Assembly: GCF_029894125.1 (NCBI RefSeq)
Contig: NZ_JARXYZ010000001.1
Span: 496,001 to 560,000 of the forward strand
From: Kitasatospora sp. MAA19
Lineage (GTDB): Bacteria > Actinomycetota > Actinomycetes > Streptomycetales > Streptomycetaceae
Direction of reading: 5' to 3'
DNA length: 64,000 nt
Position numbers and translations under genes: made by a program. The first letter of the stretch is position 1. Each line of letters opens with the position of its first letter. The notes beneath the pieces are model-generated. The model worked only from the letters and a program-made list of their open reading frames with translations. It made no database searches and was not told the DNA's origin. Shown piece by piece: positions 16,770-25,281 of the stretch.

Positions 16770-17702
16770 TCACTTCCCCGGCAGCAGGCCGATGTCGGAG
16801 ACCGGGCCGAGGTGGCGGAGCTTGTCGGGGTTGTTCACCGCGTGGACGGCCTGGATGGCGCCGTCGGCGATCTCCAGCACCAGCACGCTGGCGATGCGGC
16901 CCTCGGCGTCGTAGAGCACGGAGCCCGGGCGGCCGTTGACCGTGGCCGGCCGGCGGGAGACGCCGAGCTTCCGGTTGCGGCGGAGTCCGCCGATGAGGAG
17001 TTGGGCGACGCGGCGGATGCCGGTCAGCGACTTGCCGAGGGCCCGGGCCTTGCCGCCGCCGTCGCCGTGGAAGACGACGCCGGGGGCGAGCAGGTCGAGG
17101 AGGGCGTCCAGGTCGCCGCCCTCAGTGGCGGCGAAGAAGCGGCGGGCGAGTTCGTCGCCCTCCGTGCGTCGGGCCGGGGGCGGCGGGAGGTCGACCGGCT
17201 GACCGGCGGGGGCGAGGTGCTTGCGGGCGCGGGTGAGGATCTGGCGGCAGTTGGCCTCGGACTTGCCGACGGCGTTGGCGATTTCCGGGTAGCCGTACCC
17301 GAAGGCCTCGCGGAGCAGGAACACCGCCCGCTCCACGGGGGACAGGGTCTCCAGCAGGAGGAGGAAGGCGATCGACAGCGAGTCGGCCAGTTCGGCGTAC
17401 TCGGCCGGCCCCGGGCGGTCGGCGGTCACGACGACGGGCTCGGGCAGCCACTCGCCCACGTAGGTCTCGCGCCGCACCCGCGCCGAACCGAGGTGGTTGA
17501 TACCCAGCCGGGTCACCGACGTGGTCAGGTACGCCTTCAGGTTGGTGATCGAGGTCCCGGCCTGGTCGGCCTTGGTCAGGTTGAGGAACGTGTCCTGGAC
17601 GAGGTCCTCGGCGTCGCCCTCGGAACCGGTCATCCCGTAGGCGATGGAGAACGGCAGCGGCCGGTAGCCGACCGCGTCCGCTGCAGTTGCTGAACCCGGC
17701 AT
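16770..17702 (-). CDS. ECF41-family RNA polymerase sigma factor (SigJ-like)
   Basis: A 310-residue ECF sigma factor with a SnoaL-like C-terminal extension. Region 2 (GDAEDLVQDTFLNL, 29-42) and region 4 (FGYGYPEIANAVGKSEANCR) are present, and all three signature motifs recalled for group ECF41 occur: WLPEP (85-89) between regions 2 and 4, DGGGKARA (214-221) and NPDKL (291-295). In ECF41 the extension replaces a separate anti-sigma factor. The ATG at 17702 is used; a longer frame lacks homology. The divergent AhpD-like gene carries a matching promoter, which fits the usual ECF41 gene pairing. Confidence 0.95.
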   Translation of the reverse strand: MPGSATAADAVGYRPLPFSIAYGMTGSEGDAEDLVQDTFLNLTKADQAGTSITNLKAYLTTSVTRLGINHLGSARVRRETYVGEWLPEPVVVTADRPGPAEYAELADSLSIAFLLLLETLSPVERAVFLLREAFGYGYPEIANAVGKSEANCRQILTRARKHLAPAGQPVDLPPPPARRTEGDELARRFFAATEGGDLDALLDLLAPGVVFHGDGGGKARALGKSLTGIRRVAQLLIGGLRRNRKLGVSRRPATVNGRPGSVLYDAEGRIASVLVLEIADGAIQAVHAVNNPDKLRHLGPVSDIGLLPGK

Positions 17703-17788
17703 GGAACCCCTCCCTCGGATCGACCAGCAGGGTAGCCGAGGGACGTCCGGGGCGTACGCGGTGGTGAGACGCAGGTCACATGCGCACC

Positions 17789-17815
17789 TGTCACAGCTCG
17801 CCGGGGTGCCCTGTC
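17789..17815 (+). promoter_or_regulatory. ECF41-type promoter of the AhpD-like gene
   Basis: TGTCACA at 17789-17795, then exactly 16 nt, then TGTC at 17812-17815, lying 40 bp before the ATG at 17855. The recalled ECF41 consensus is TGTCACA-n16-CGTC, so the -35 is perfect and the -10 is 3 of 4. Confidence 0.75.
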
Positions 17816-17854
17816 TCAGAGGGCGCCAGCGGAACAGCGACACAGGAGCGAACG

Positions 17855-18328
17855 ATGGAACCCCGCCTCAACCCCTTCGCTAGCCCGGTCCTGGGCAGGG
17901 TCTTCAAGCACCTCATCGCGGCGAACAAGCCGATCGTCGACTCGACCCTGCCGTTCGCGACGCAGGAGCTGGTGAAGCTGCGCGCCAGCCAGATCAACGG
18001 CTGCGGCTTCTGCGTCGACATGCACTCCAAGGACGCCGCGCACGCCGGGGAGACCTCGACCCGCCTCAACCTGGTCGCGGTCTGGCGCGAGGCGACGGTG
18101 TTCACCGACGCCGAGCGCGCCGCCCTGGAGCTGGCGGAGCAGGGCACCCGCCTCGCCGACGCGGCCGGCGGGGTCACGGACGAGGCCTGGGCGAACGCGG
18201 CCGAGTACTACGACGAGGAGCAGCTCGCGGCGCTGGTGGCCCTCATCGCCGTCATCAACGCCTTCAACCGCGGGAACGTCATGCTCAAGATGCCCGCCGG
18301 CGACTACCAGCCCGGCCAGCACGGCTGA
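17855..18328 (+). CDS. Carboxymuconolactone decarboxylase/AhpD-like protein
   Basis: A 157-residue all-helical protein with the AhpD-type redox motif NGCGFCVDMHSKDA (CxxC plus downstream His, about residues 48-61). The AhpD/CMD fold covers alkylhydroperoxidase-type thiol reductants and decarboxylases; the CxxC...H supports the peroxidase-related group. CAGGAG precedes the ATG at 17855. This is the standard target gene class for ECF41 sigma factors, and the ECF41 gene is divergent next to it. Confidence 0.93.
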   Translation: MEPRLNPFASPVLGRVFKHLIAANKPIVDSTLPFATQELVKLRASQINGCGFCVDMHSKDAAHAGETSTRLNLVAVWREATVFTDAERAALELAEQGTRLADAAGGVTDEAWANAAEYYDEEQLAALVALIAVINAFNRGNVMLKMPAGDYQPGQHG

Positions 18329-18405
18329 TCGACCGACACGGCCGTCTGACCGAAGCCCCACGCCCCCCACACCCCCCACGTACAACCCCGCTAGGGAGAG
18401 AGACC

Positions 18406-18549
18406 ATGAACCTCGCGCTGTGGATCGTCGCCGGACTGCTGGCCTCCACGTCCCGGCCGTCGACGCTCACCGGGCGCCCCGTCCGTGCGCACACCACCCA
18501 GCCCACGCCGGAGGGCTTGTCACCCCAAAACCGACCGATAAGGTGTTAA
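18406..18549 (+). pseudogene. Probable 5' remnant of a DoxX-like membrane protein gene
   Basis: A good ribosome-binding site (AGGGAGAGAG) and an ATG at 18406 open a 47-codon frame. The first 14 residues (MNLALWIVAGLLAS) read like the first helix of DoxX-family proteins, after which the sequence becomes polar and unrelated before a TAA. DoxX-type genes are frequent partners of CMD genes. The reading as a truncated gene is inference; it could also be a genuine 47-residue peptide. Confidence 0.45.
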
Positions 18550-18631
18550 TCCAACATTCATCCATGCCGCATAGCCTCCGGGGGCTAGCCTCATGCTGAA
18601 CGCCATCGTCCGACCGGGAGGCAGAACCCCC

Positions 18632-19420
18632 GTGCAAGGCACTGTCACCACACCAGGCGGCTCCACGGTGGCCGGGGGCCAGGGCGAGGCGTTTCTGCTC
18701 GTCGTGGACGACGAGCCCAACATCCGCGAACTGCTCGCCGCCTCGCTGCGCTTCTCCGGCTTCCGGGTCGCCTCCGCCGCCAGCGGCACCGAGGCGCTCG
18801 ACCTGATCGCCGCCGAACGCCCCGACCTCGTCGTCCTCGACGTGATGCTCCCCGACCTCGACGGCTTCACCGTCGTCGAGAAGCTGCGCGAGCGGACCAG
18901 CCGCGGCCAGATCGCCGGGCCCGCGCACGGCCACCCCGGCGACCACCTCCCGGTGCTCTTCCTCACCGCCAAGGACGGCGTCGGCGACAAGGTCCAGGGC
19001 CTCGCCGCCGGCGCCGACGACTACGTCACCAAGCCGTTCAGCCTGGAGGAGCTGATCGCCCGGATCCGCGCGATCCTGCGCCGCTCCGGCGGGCCCGCCG
19101 AGGACGGCCGGCTGATCGTCGCCGACCTCAGCCTCGACCCGGTCGCCCACGAGGTCACCCGCGCCGGCGTCCCCGTCGCGCTGTCCCCGACCGAGTTCAA
19201 GCTGCTGCACTACCTGATGGCCAACGTCGGCCGGGTCGTCTCCAAGGCGCAGATCCTCGACCACGTCTGGGCCTACGACTTCGGCGGTGACCTCTCCATC
19301 GTCGAGTCCTACATCTCCTACCTGCGCCGCAAGCTCGACTCCGGCCCGGCCCACGGCCCCAAGCTGATCCACACCGTGCGCGGCATCGGCTACGCGCTGC
19401 GCCGCCCCCCGCAGGGCTGA
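18632..19420 (+). CDS. OmpR-family response regulator
   Basis: A 262-residue two-component regulator: receiver domain (VVDDEPNIRELL with the acidic pocket, phospho-acceptor in VVLDVMLPD, switch Thr in FLTAKD, Lys in VTKPFSLEELIARI) and a winged-helix C-terminal domain (LSPTEFKLLHYLM ... YISYLRRKLD ... IHTVRGIGYALR). I prefer the GTG at 18632 with GGGAGG upstream; an in-frame ATG at 18593 would add 13 residues. A Gly/His-rich insert (GQIAGPAHGHPGDH) lengthens the receiver. It is followed 12 bp later by its sensor kinase. Confidence 0.94.
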   Translation: MQGTVTTPGGSTVAGGQGEAFLLVVDDEPNIRELLAASLRFSGFRVASAASGTEALDLIAAERPDLVVLDVMLPDLDGFTVVEKLRERTSRGQIAGPAHGHPGDHLPVLFLTAKDGVGDKVQGLAAGADDYVTKPFSLEELIARIRAILRRSGGPAEDGRLIVADLSLDPVAHEVTRAGVPVALSPTEFKLLHYLMANVGRVVSKAQILDHVWAYDFGGDLSIVESYISYLRRKLDSGPAHGPKLIHTVRGIGYALRRPPQG

Positions 19421-19432
19421 CCGGTCCGCCCC

Positions 19433-20944
19433 GTGTTCGCCCGGTTCTCCCCCTTCCGGCTGTCCCTGCGCGCCCGGCTGCTGGTGCTCGCGCTCGTGCT
19501 GGTCACCACCGGGCTGGCGGTCAGCGACACCGTCGTGCTCGGCACCGTCCGGATGCAGCTGGTCGAGCAACTCGACGAGCAGCTCCAGCGGTACGGGCTG
19601 CCGCTGTCCCGCAAGGGCCCGGTGCGGGTCGGCACCCCGGACGCCGGGCGGCCCGCCGTCACCGCCAAGCGCAGCACCCTGCCCAGCCAGTACCTGGTCC
19701 AGTACCTCTCCTCGGACGGCAAGGTGCAGGCCGTCATGCGCCAGCCCGTCTCGGACACCGACCCGACGCCCCAACTGGCCGGACTCGACCCGACCCGCAC
19801 CGCCCCCGACGTCCCCTTCGACCTGCCCGACCAGCGCGGCCACCACAGTTGGCGGGTGCTCGTCCTGCCGCTCCAGGCGCCCCGGACCGCCGCCGCGAAC
19901 CCCAGCGAGTACGCCTCGCCGGCCACCACCGCGACCTACGTCATGGTGGCCGTCTCCCGCGAGGACATCGACGCCACCATCGGCAGGCTGCGCTCCTCCT
20001 TCCTGGCGATCGGCGGCGCCGTCCTGGTGCTGATCGCCGCGCTCGGCTTCTTCGCCGTCCGGGCCGGACTGCGGCCACTGCGGCGGATCGAGGCGGGAGC
20101 CGCGCGGATCGCCGCCGGCGAACTCTCCCACCGGATGCCGGAACTCTCCCCCGGCACCGAGGTCGGGCGGCTGTCCATCGCGCTCAACGGCATGCTCACC
20201 CAGATCGAGGCCGCCTTTGCCGCCCGTGCCGAATCCGAGGCCCGGATGCGGCGGTTCGTCGCCGACGCCTCGCACGAGCTGCGCACCCCGCTCGCCGGGA
20301 TCCGCGGCTTCACCGAGCTCTACCGGATGGGCGCGCTGCCCACCGACGCGGACGTCAAGCGCACCATGACCCGGATCGAGAGCGAGGCCGTCCGGATGGG
20401 CGCCCTGGTCGAGGACCTGCTGGTGCTCGCCCGGCTCGACGAGGAGCGCCCGCTCGACCTCGCCCCGATGGACCTGCGCACCCTCGCGGCGGACGCGCTG
20501 CACGACCTCACCGCCCTCGACCCGACCCGGCCGGTCGCGCTCACCGGCCCGTCCGGCACCGGCGCCCCCGGCGCGGCCCCGGTCCTCGGCGACGAGGCCC
20601 GGCTCCGCCAGGTGGTCACCAACCTGGTCGGCAACGCGGTCAAGCACACCCCACCCGGCACCCCGGTGCGGATCGGGGTCGGCGGCGCGGGCGGCGTCTG
20701 CCTGCTGGAGGTCGCCGACGCCGGACCGGGCCTCACCGAGGGGCAGGCACAGCGGGTCTTCGACCGCTTCTACCGGGTCGACGCCTCGCGCAGCCGGCAC
20801 GACGGCGGCGGCGCCGGACTCGGCCTCGCCATCGCCACCGCGCTCACCCGCGCGCACGGCGGCACCCTCACCCTGGACACCGTCCCCGGTGCGGGCGCCA
20901 CGTTCCGGGTCGAACTGCCCACCAACGGTGACCGGGTTTCGTAA
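19433..20944 (+). CDS. Sensor histidine kinase
   Basis: A 503-residue membrane kinase. Two membrane segments (about 14-38 and 186-207) flank a ~145-residue extracytoplasmic sensor region, then HAMP, HisKA (ASHELRTPLAGIRGF, phospho-acceptor His) and HATPase_c (NLVGNAVKHTPPG, DAGPGL, GGGAGLGLAI). It should phosphorylate the OmpR-type regulator encoded 12 bp upstream. The GTG at 19433 is the only start that places the first hydrophobic segment at the N-terminus. The ligand is unknown; the sensor region matches nothing I recognise. Confidence 0.94.
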   Translation: MFARFSPFRLSLRARLLVLALVLVTTGLAVSDTVVLGTVRMQLVEQLDEQLQRYGLPLSRKGPVRVGTPDAGRPAVTAKRSTLPSQYLVQYLSSDGKVQAVMRQPVSDTDPTPQLAGLDPTRTAPDVPFDLPDQRGHHSWRVLVLPLQAPRTAAANPSEYASPATTATYVMVAVSREDIDATIGRLRSSFLAIGGAVLVLIAALGFFAVRAGLRPLRRIEAGAARIAAGELSHRMPELSPGTEVGRLSIALNGMLTQIEAAFAARAESEARMRRFVADASHELRTPLAGIRGFTELYRMGALPTDADVKRTMTRIESEAVRMGALVEDLLVLARLDEERPLDLAPMDLRTLAADALHDLTALDPTRPVALTGPSGTGAPGAAPVLGDEARLRQVVTNLVGNAVKHTPPGTPVRIGVGGAGGVCLLEVADAGPGLTEGQAQRVFDRFYRVDASRSRHDGGGAGLGLAIATALTRAHGGTLTLDTVPGAGATFRVELPTNGDRVS

Positions 20945-21031
20945 AGTCATTGTCGACTCGTCAATTCCCTTGCTGACCAGGCAATAAGAGGCGCTTTTCC
21001 TTGCCGGAAGTCGGCATGGAGAGTAAAGAAT

Positions 21032-21084
21032 CCGTGTGCCTATGATCATCCCCGTCGGGCCGTCAACCACCGCCCGGCACACGG
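21032..21084 (+). promoter_or_regulatory. Possible -10 element and inverted repeat upstream of the LAXTG gene
   Basis: The arms CCGTGTGCC (21032-21040) and GGCACACGG (21076-21084, followed by CTTTT) are perfectly complementary across a 35-nt loop. A TATGAT -10-like hexamer (21041-21046) lies directly after the first arm. The structure could be a leader hairpin or could end transcription from the kinase gene. Confidence 0.4.
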
Positions 21085-21118
21085 CTTTTGCTTTCCTACC
21101 GACCCGAAAGGGGTCATC

Positions 21119-22069
21119 GTGAAACTCCGCCGTACGCTGGTCTCGGCCGCCCTCGTCGCCGCCGTGATCTCGCCCGCAGCCATGCTCTCCGCGGCACCCG
21201 CCTTCGCGGAGTCGGCTCCGGCGGCTCAGAACGACACCGGCTCGATCGCCGCCCTGGAGAAGGCCGCCGCCGACGCGGTCAAGGCCTACCAGGCTGCCGT
21301 CGCCGCCGAGGCCGCCGGGCAGGCCGAGGTCAAGGCCTTCATGGACAACCCGCAGCCCTACCTCGGCAAGCTCCAGGAGGCCCAGGCCGCCGCCAAGACG
21401 GCCGCCGCGGCCCACGAGAAGACCTACAACGAAGCCGTGGAGGCCTCGGCCGCGTACCGCTCCGCGAAGCCGGAGGAGTTGGAAGCGGCCAGGGTGCGGA
21501 TGCTGGCGGCGTTCGACGCCGCCAACGCCGCCACCGACGCGGACACCAAGGCCAAGGCCGCCGCGACCGCCGCCGGCACGGCACTGGACGACGCCAAGGT
21601 CGCGGTGCTGCGCAAGCTCGCCGCGCAGCAGGAGGCCACCAAGACCGCGGCCGCCGCGAAGGCCACCGCGGACAAGGCCCTCGCCGACGCCAAGGCCGCC
21701 GCCGAGAAGCCCACCGACAAGCCGGCCGACAAGCCGAGCGAGAAGCCGGTCGAGCAACCCGCCCCGGCCCCGACCGAGAAGCCGGTCGAGCAGCCCGCCG
21801 CCGTCACCCCGGTCTCGGACACCACCACCACCAACACCACCAACAACACCAACACCGGCACCGGCACCAAGGCGACCACCGCGAGCACCCAGGCCAAGTC
21901 GACGACCGCCACCACGGCCAAGGCGACCACCGGCTCGTCCACCGAACTCGCCGGGACCGGTTCCACCCCGGCCACCCCGTACCTCGCCCTCGGCGCCGGC
22001 CTCGCCATCAGCCTCGGCGCCGCCGCCCTCTACGTCTCCCGCCGCAAGCCGGTCCGCTCCACCTCCTGA
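21119..22069 (+). CDS. LAXTG-type sortase-anchored surface protein
   Basis: A 316-residue exported protein. It has a signal peptide (1-31, cleavage near AFA-ES), an Ala-rich helical region with coiled-coil character (about 42-200), a PxxKPxEKPVEQP spacer and a Thr/Asn-rich stalk, then a C-terminal wall-sorting signal: LAGTG (277-281), hydrophobic helix and RRK tail. LAxTG is the motif recognised by class E sortases in Streptomyces. The first helix-rich part may mediate surface interactions; no enzymatic domain is visible. It starts at a GTG with GAAAGGGG upstream and stands alone. Confidence 0.85.
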   Translation: MKLRRTLVSAALVAAVISPAAMLSAAPAFAESAPAAQNDTGSIAALEKAAADAVKAYQAAVAAEAAGQAEVKAFMDNPQPYLGKLQEAQAAAKTAAAAHEKTYNEAVEASAAYRSAKPEELEAARVRMLAAFDAANAATDADTKAKAAATAAGTALDDAKVAVLRKLAAQQEATKTAAAAKATADKALADAKAAAEKPTDKPADKPSEKPVEQPAPAPTEKPVEQPAAVTPVSDTTTTNTTNNTNTGTGTKATTASTQAKSTTATTAKATTGSSTELAGTGSTPATPYLALGAGLAISLGAAALYVSRRKPVRSTS

Positions 22070-22319
22070 CCCACCCGGCTCCTGACCCACCCGGTTCGCG
22101 CCCGCTCGGGAGGAGGACGCGGACCCCACAGCACCCCGCACCGCAGGGCAGCCCCCTCCCGGCCCGCCCTGCGGTTTCGCGTCTCCGGGCCCGAAACGCC
22201 CCGATCGGGTGAACTCCCGCCGTTCACCCGGTCGGCCCCCCGGTCGTGTGCGACCGTGCTGCCGTTGCTTGTGCGGGCTCGCGCAGGCTGATCACACTGG
22301 ACGGGAAAGAGGTGTCCCA

Positions 22320-22931
22320 ATGAGCGTGCTCGTCGCCGAGAGGACCGTCGTGAACCTGGACCAGCAGTTGTGGCAGGCGTGGAAGTCCATGGATGTGCCC
22401 GAGGGCTTCCGAGCGGAGATCATCGAGGGGACGATCACGTTGTCACCCACCGGCAGCAGCCGCCATTTCGATGTCAACAACCGGGTCTTGGAAGATCTGT
22501 TCGTTCACCTGCGCGGCGGTGACTGGAGGCCGGGAAACGACTGCAATGTCATCGACGGGTTCAAGGTGCTCATCCCCGACGTGTTCGTCGCCCGGAGGGA
22601 CATCGAGGAGATCGACCATCCGGAGGGCAAGGGCCTGCTTGCTTCCGGTGTCACTCTTGTCGTCGAGACCGTCTCGCCTGGCGCTGAGAACCGCCGCCGC
22701 GACCACGTCCTCAAACACCGTGCCTACGCCGCCGCCGGCATTCCGGTGTACGTGATCATCGACGACTACGACGACGGCGGTGCCGTGACCGTCCTCAGCG
22801 GTCCGGACCCCGAGCGCGGGTCGTACGCCTCCTCGACCCGGGTCCCGTACGGCGAGGAGGCCGTGATCCCGGAGGGCCCCGCGAAGGGGTTCGTGGTCGG
22901 GCCCGGGATCACCGGCGAGCGCCGTGGCTGA
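22320..22931 (+). CDS. Uma2-family (DUF820) putative restriction-endonuclease-like protein
   Basis: A 203-residue PD-(D/E)XK-fold protein. The order of conserved elements matches DUF820/Uma2: RAEIIEGTITLSPTGSSRH near the start, LIPDVFVARRD (Asp) and a TLVVETVSPGAENRRRDHVLK segment containing the Glu and Lys. These proteins are widespread in actinobacteria and cyanobacteria and have no settled function; nuclease activity is inferred from the fold. It overlaps the next gene by 8 nt. Confidence 0.85.
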   Translation: MSVLVAERTVVNLDQQLWQAWKSMDVPEGFRAEIIEGTITLSPTGSSRHFDVNNRVLEDLFVHLRGGDWRPGNDCNVIDGFKVLIPDVFVARRDIEEIDHPEGKGLLASGVTLVVETVSPGAENRRRDHVLKHRAYAAAGIPVYVIIDDYDDGGAVTVLSGPDPERGSYASSTRVPYGEEAVIPEGPAKGFVVGPGITGERRG

Positions 22932-24285
22932 CCCGGTGGTGTCGTTCCGGCGGGATCTGTCCGAGTGGCGGATCGCGCTGGTCGCCTGGCGGCTGCTGGT
23001 GCTGCAGGCGGCGGATCCGGTGGTGGGGGCCGGGATGGCGGAGCACTCGACGTACCAGGCGCATCCGTGGCGGCGGGTGGAGCACACGCTGGGGAGCGGG
23101 CGGCGGCTGTTCTACCAGGACGCGGAGGCGCTGCGGCGGGAGGTCGCGCGGCTGGACCGGGCGCACAAGCGGATCCGCGGGACGGCGCCGGACGGGCGGT
23201 CGTACGACGCCAGGGACGCGGCGACCAGGGCGTGGGTACTGCTGACGCTCTTCGAGTGCGTGGCCGCCATGCGGCGGCTGGGCGGGGACCCGTACGACGC
23301 GGCGCAACTGGAGCTGGCGTACGAGGAGTTCACCAGTACGGTCGCGGCCTTCGACCTGCCCGAGAGTGAACTGCCGGGCAGCGTGGCCGAGTTGCCGGAC
23401 TACTTCGCCCGGATGGCGCGCGAGCGGCTGGAGTTCACCGAGGCAGCGCGCTACCTGCTGTTCGACATCCTGCACGAGGCGCCGCGGCCGCGCCGGCTCT
23501 GGTTCCTCGGCGACGCCGGCTGGCGGCTGGTGCGGGCGGTGGTGGCCCGGGTGATCACCGCGCTGACGGTGGCGGACCTGCCGCCGGCGGTGCGGGAGCG
23601 GTTCGGGTTGGTCCGGACGCGGCGGGCCGCGCTGCTGTCCTGGCTGCTGCACCGCGGCGCCGGTGCCGCCGTGCCCCTGCTGCCGGACCGGCTGCGCTAC
23701 CGCTCCCCGGAGCAGCACGGCCCGTCCCGCTGGCGTCCGCCGCGCCGGGACACCCGCGAACCCCGGCTCGACCGCTTCTTCCGCGAGGTGCTGGACCAGA
23801 CCGGCGACGGCTTCATCACCGTGCACGACCTGCGGGCGATGGCGCACAACGTGTGCTGGCAGCTGGACCTGGACGAGGCCGCCGAGGCCCGGGTGTACGA
23901 GGCCTTCGACGGCTGGTGGGAGCAGCTGCGCGTGGCCATGGACGCCAACGGGGACGGCCAGGTCAGCCGGGAGGAGTTCGTGGCGGCCACCCTCGCCGGC
24001 TGCGACCGCGACCCGGCCTACCTGGAGCAGGGGTTGCTGCCCGCACTGCGGGCCGTGTTCACCGCCGCGGACACCGACGGCAGCGGCTTCCTGGAGGCCG
24101 ACGAGTACCGGGCGGTGTTCGGCGGGCCGCGCGTCCACCCGGCCGAACTCTCCCACGGGTTCCGCCAGTTGGACGTGGACGGGGACGGCCGGATCACCAT
24201 GGAGGAGTTCCTGCACGGCTTCACCGAGTTCTTCACCGCCCGCGCCGACTCCACCCCGGGAAGCCAACTCCTCGGCCGGGCTTAG
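22924..24285 (+). CDS. MpaB-like (DUF2236) domain fused to four EF-hands
   Basis: A 453-residue protein. Residues ~8-260 look like the oxygenase MpaB/DUF2236 family (LQAADPVVGAGMAEHSTY, RIRG...DGRSYDARD, W(V)LLTLFE). Residues 280-440 carry four EF-hand loops: 291-302 (DQTGDGFITVHD, Thr at position 3), 340-351 (DANGDGQVSREE), 383-394 (DTDGSGFLEADE) and 417-428 (DVDGDGRITMEE); the last three are canonical. Fusion of a heme-oxygenase-type domain with a calmodulin-like module suggests a calcium-controlled enzyme; that is inference. Its GTG lies inside the Uma2-like gene. Confidence 0.8.
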   Translation: MADPVVSFRRDLSEWRIALVAWRLLVLQAADPVVGAGMAEHSTYQAHPWRRVEHTLGSGRRLFYQDAEALRREVARLDRAHKRIRGTAPDGRSYDARDAATRAWVLLTLFECVAAMRRLGGDPYDAAQLELAYEEFTSTVAAFDLPESELPGSVAELPDYFARMARERLEFTEAARYLLFDILHEAPRPRRLWFLGDAGWRLVRAVVARVITALTVADLPPAVRERFGLVRTRRAALLSWLLHRGAGAAVPLLPDRLRYRSPEQHGPSRWRPPRRDTREPRLDRFFREVLDQTGDGFITVHDLRAMAHNVCWQLDLDEAAEARVYEAFDGWWEQLRVAMDANGDGQVSREEFVAATLAGCDRDPAYLEQGLLPALRAVFTAADTDGSGFLEADEYRAVFGGPRVHPAELSHGFRQLDVDGDGRITMEEFLHGFTEFFTARADSTPGSQLLGRA

Positions 24286-24288
24286 TGG

Positions 24289-25077
24289 TTACTCCTCCCG
24301 CAGCGCCGCCACGGTGTCGGCGACCAGGGTGCGGGCCTCGGCGACGGTGGCGGTCAGGGCCGCGGGCCCGGCGCCGAGGCCCGACAGCAGGGCCCCGGCG
24401 CGCCGGGCGAACCAGGGCGGGGTGGCGGGCAGGGCGCCCTTCTCGTTGAGGCACCAGCGCCGGGCGTCCGCGTGCAGGGCCTGGACCAGCACGCCGACGG
24501 CGCGGGAGAGGCAGAGCGCGACGTACAGGACGTCCCCGGTGTCGTCGCCCTTGGCCGCTCCCGCGGTGAGGAACTCGGCCTCCCAGGTGGCCCCGGTGAG
24601 CGCCGTCCGCAGCGCCTCCGGGTAGACCGCCATGGTGGCCCGGAGCCTGGTGAGTTCGCCGCTCGGGTCGGCGAGGACCTGCCCGAGGGCGAGCTCCCCG
24701 GCGTAGCAGGGGGACCAGAAGCCGAGCGGGTGCCCGGCCTGGATGCCGACCTCGTAGCGGCCCTCCCGGCAGTCCGCCCAGACCCGCCCGACCCGGTCCA
24801 GGTCGCGCAGGATCCAGTCGACGGCGGTGCCGTCCACGGTGAGCCAGGCGCCGCCGTCGACCCACGGGCCCCAGCCACCGGGTCCGGCCACCTCGACGTC
24901 CGGCCCAGCCAGCGTGCGCAGGGCGGCGAGGTCGAGGCGGCCCCGGTAGTAGACGCCCAGGTCCCAGTCGGAGTCGGGCCGGTGCTCGCCGCGGGCCCGG
25001 CTGCCGCCGAGCGCCACGCCGACCACGCCGGGGACCCGCACCAGCCGCTCGGCCATGTCCGCGATGATCGTCCGCAT
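24289..25077 (-). CDS. Nucleotidyltransferase-domain protein
   Basis: A 262-residue protein with a pol-beta-type nucleotidyltransferase motif: GGSRARGEHRPDSDWD (Gly24-Gly-Ser, Asp37-x-Asp39), plus a helical C-terminal domain (LYVALCLSRAVGVLVQALHA). Such proteins transfer a nucleoside monophosphate to a small molecule or protein; the substrate is not evident. It converges on the EF-hand gene with only 3 bp between stops, so read-through or a shared terminator is expected. The ATG at 25077 puts the motif at the usual distance from the N-terminus. The codon pattern is typical of the core genome. Confidence 0.82.
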   Translation of the reverse strand: MRTIIADMAERLVRVPGVVGVALGGSRARGEHRPDSDWDLGVYYRGRLDLAALRTLAGPDVEVAGPGGWGPWVDGGAWLTVDGTAVDWILRDLDRVGRVWADCREGRYEVGIQAGHPLGFWSPCYAGELALGQVLADPSGELTRLRATMAVYPEALRTALTGATWEAEFLTAGAAKGDDTGDVLYVALCLSRAVGVLVQALHADARRWCLNEKGALPATPPWFARRAGALLSGLGAGPAALTATVAEARTLVADTVAALREE

Positions 25078-25224
25078 GCGGCCGAGTCTGGCACGGCCGG
25101 ACGGCCGCCCGCCCGGAATTACCGCCGCCCGCCGCCGCCCGCCGATACCCGAACCGGCCCCGCCGCCAGGCCTGTTGGCGGCTCGACCGGAGACCCGGCC
25201 GTACGGGAGCCGCTGACACCCAGG

Positions 25225-25281
25225 CCCTGGCTGTTCTGCCCCGCCCCTGGCTGTTCTGCCCAGCGCCGTCGCCGACGGCGC
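25225..25281 (+). repeat. 20-bp tandem duplication and hairpin in the cydA upstream region
   Basis: CCCTGGCTGTTCTGCCC occurs twice with a 20-bp period (25225-25241 and 25245-25261), followed directly by an 8-bp stem GCGCCGTC / GACGGCGC (25263-25281). The whole spacer 25078-25592 has no supported gene. Confidence 0.6.

Noticed and set aside
18467..22141. A 1,224-codon open frame on the minus strand
   Set aside because: It runs antisense to the two-component genes and the LAXTG gene and is Gly/Arg/Glu/Val-rich with no domain; a by-product of extreme GC bias.
24289..25077. Aminoglycoside-resistance nucleotidyltransferase
   Set aside because: Only the generic pol-beta motif is present; the core-genome context and C-terminal region give no support for a resistance role.
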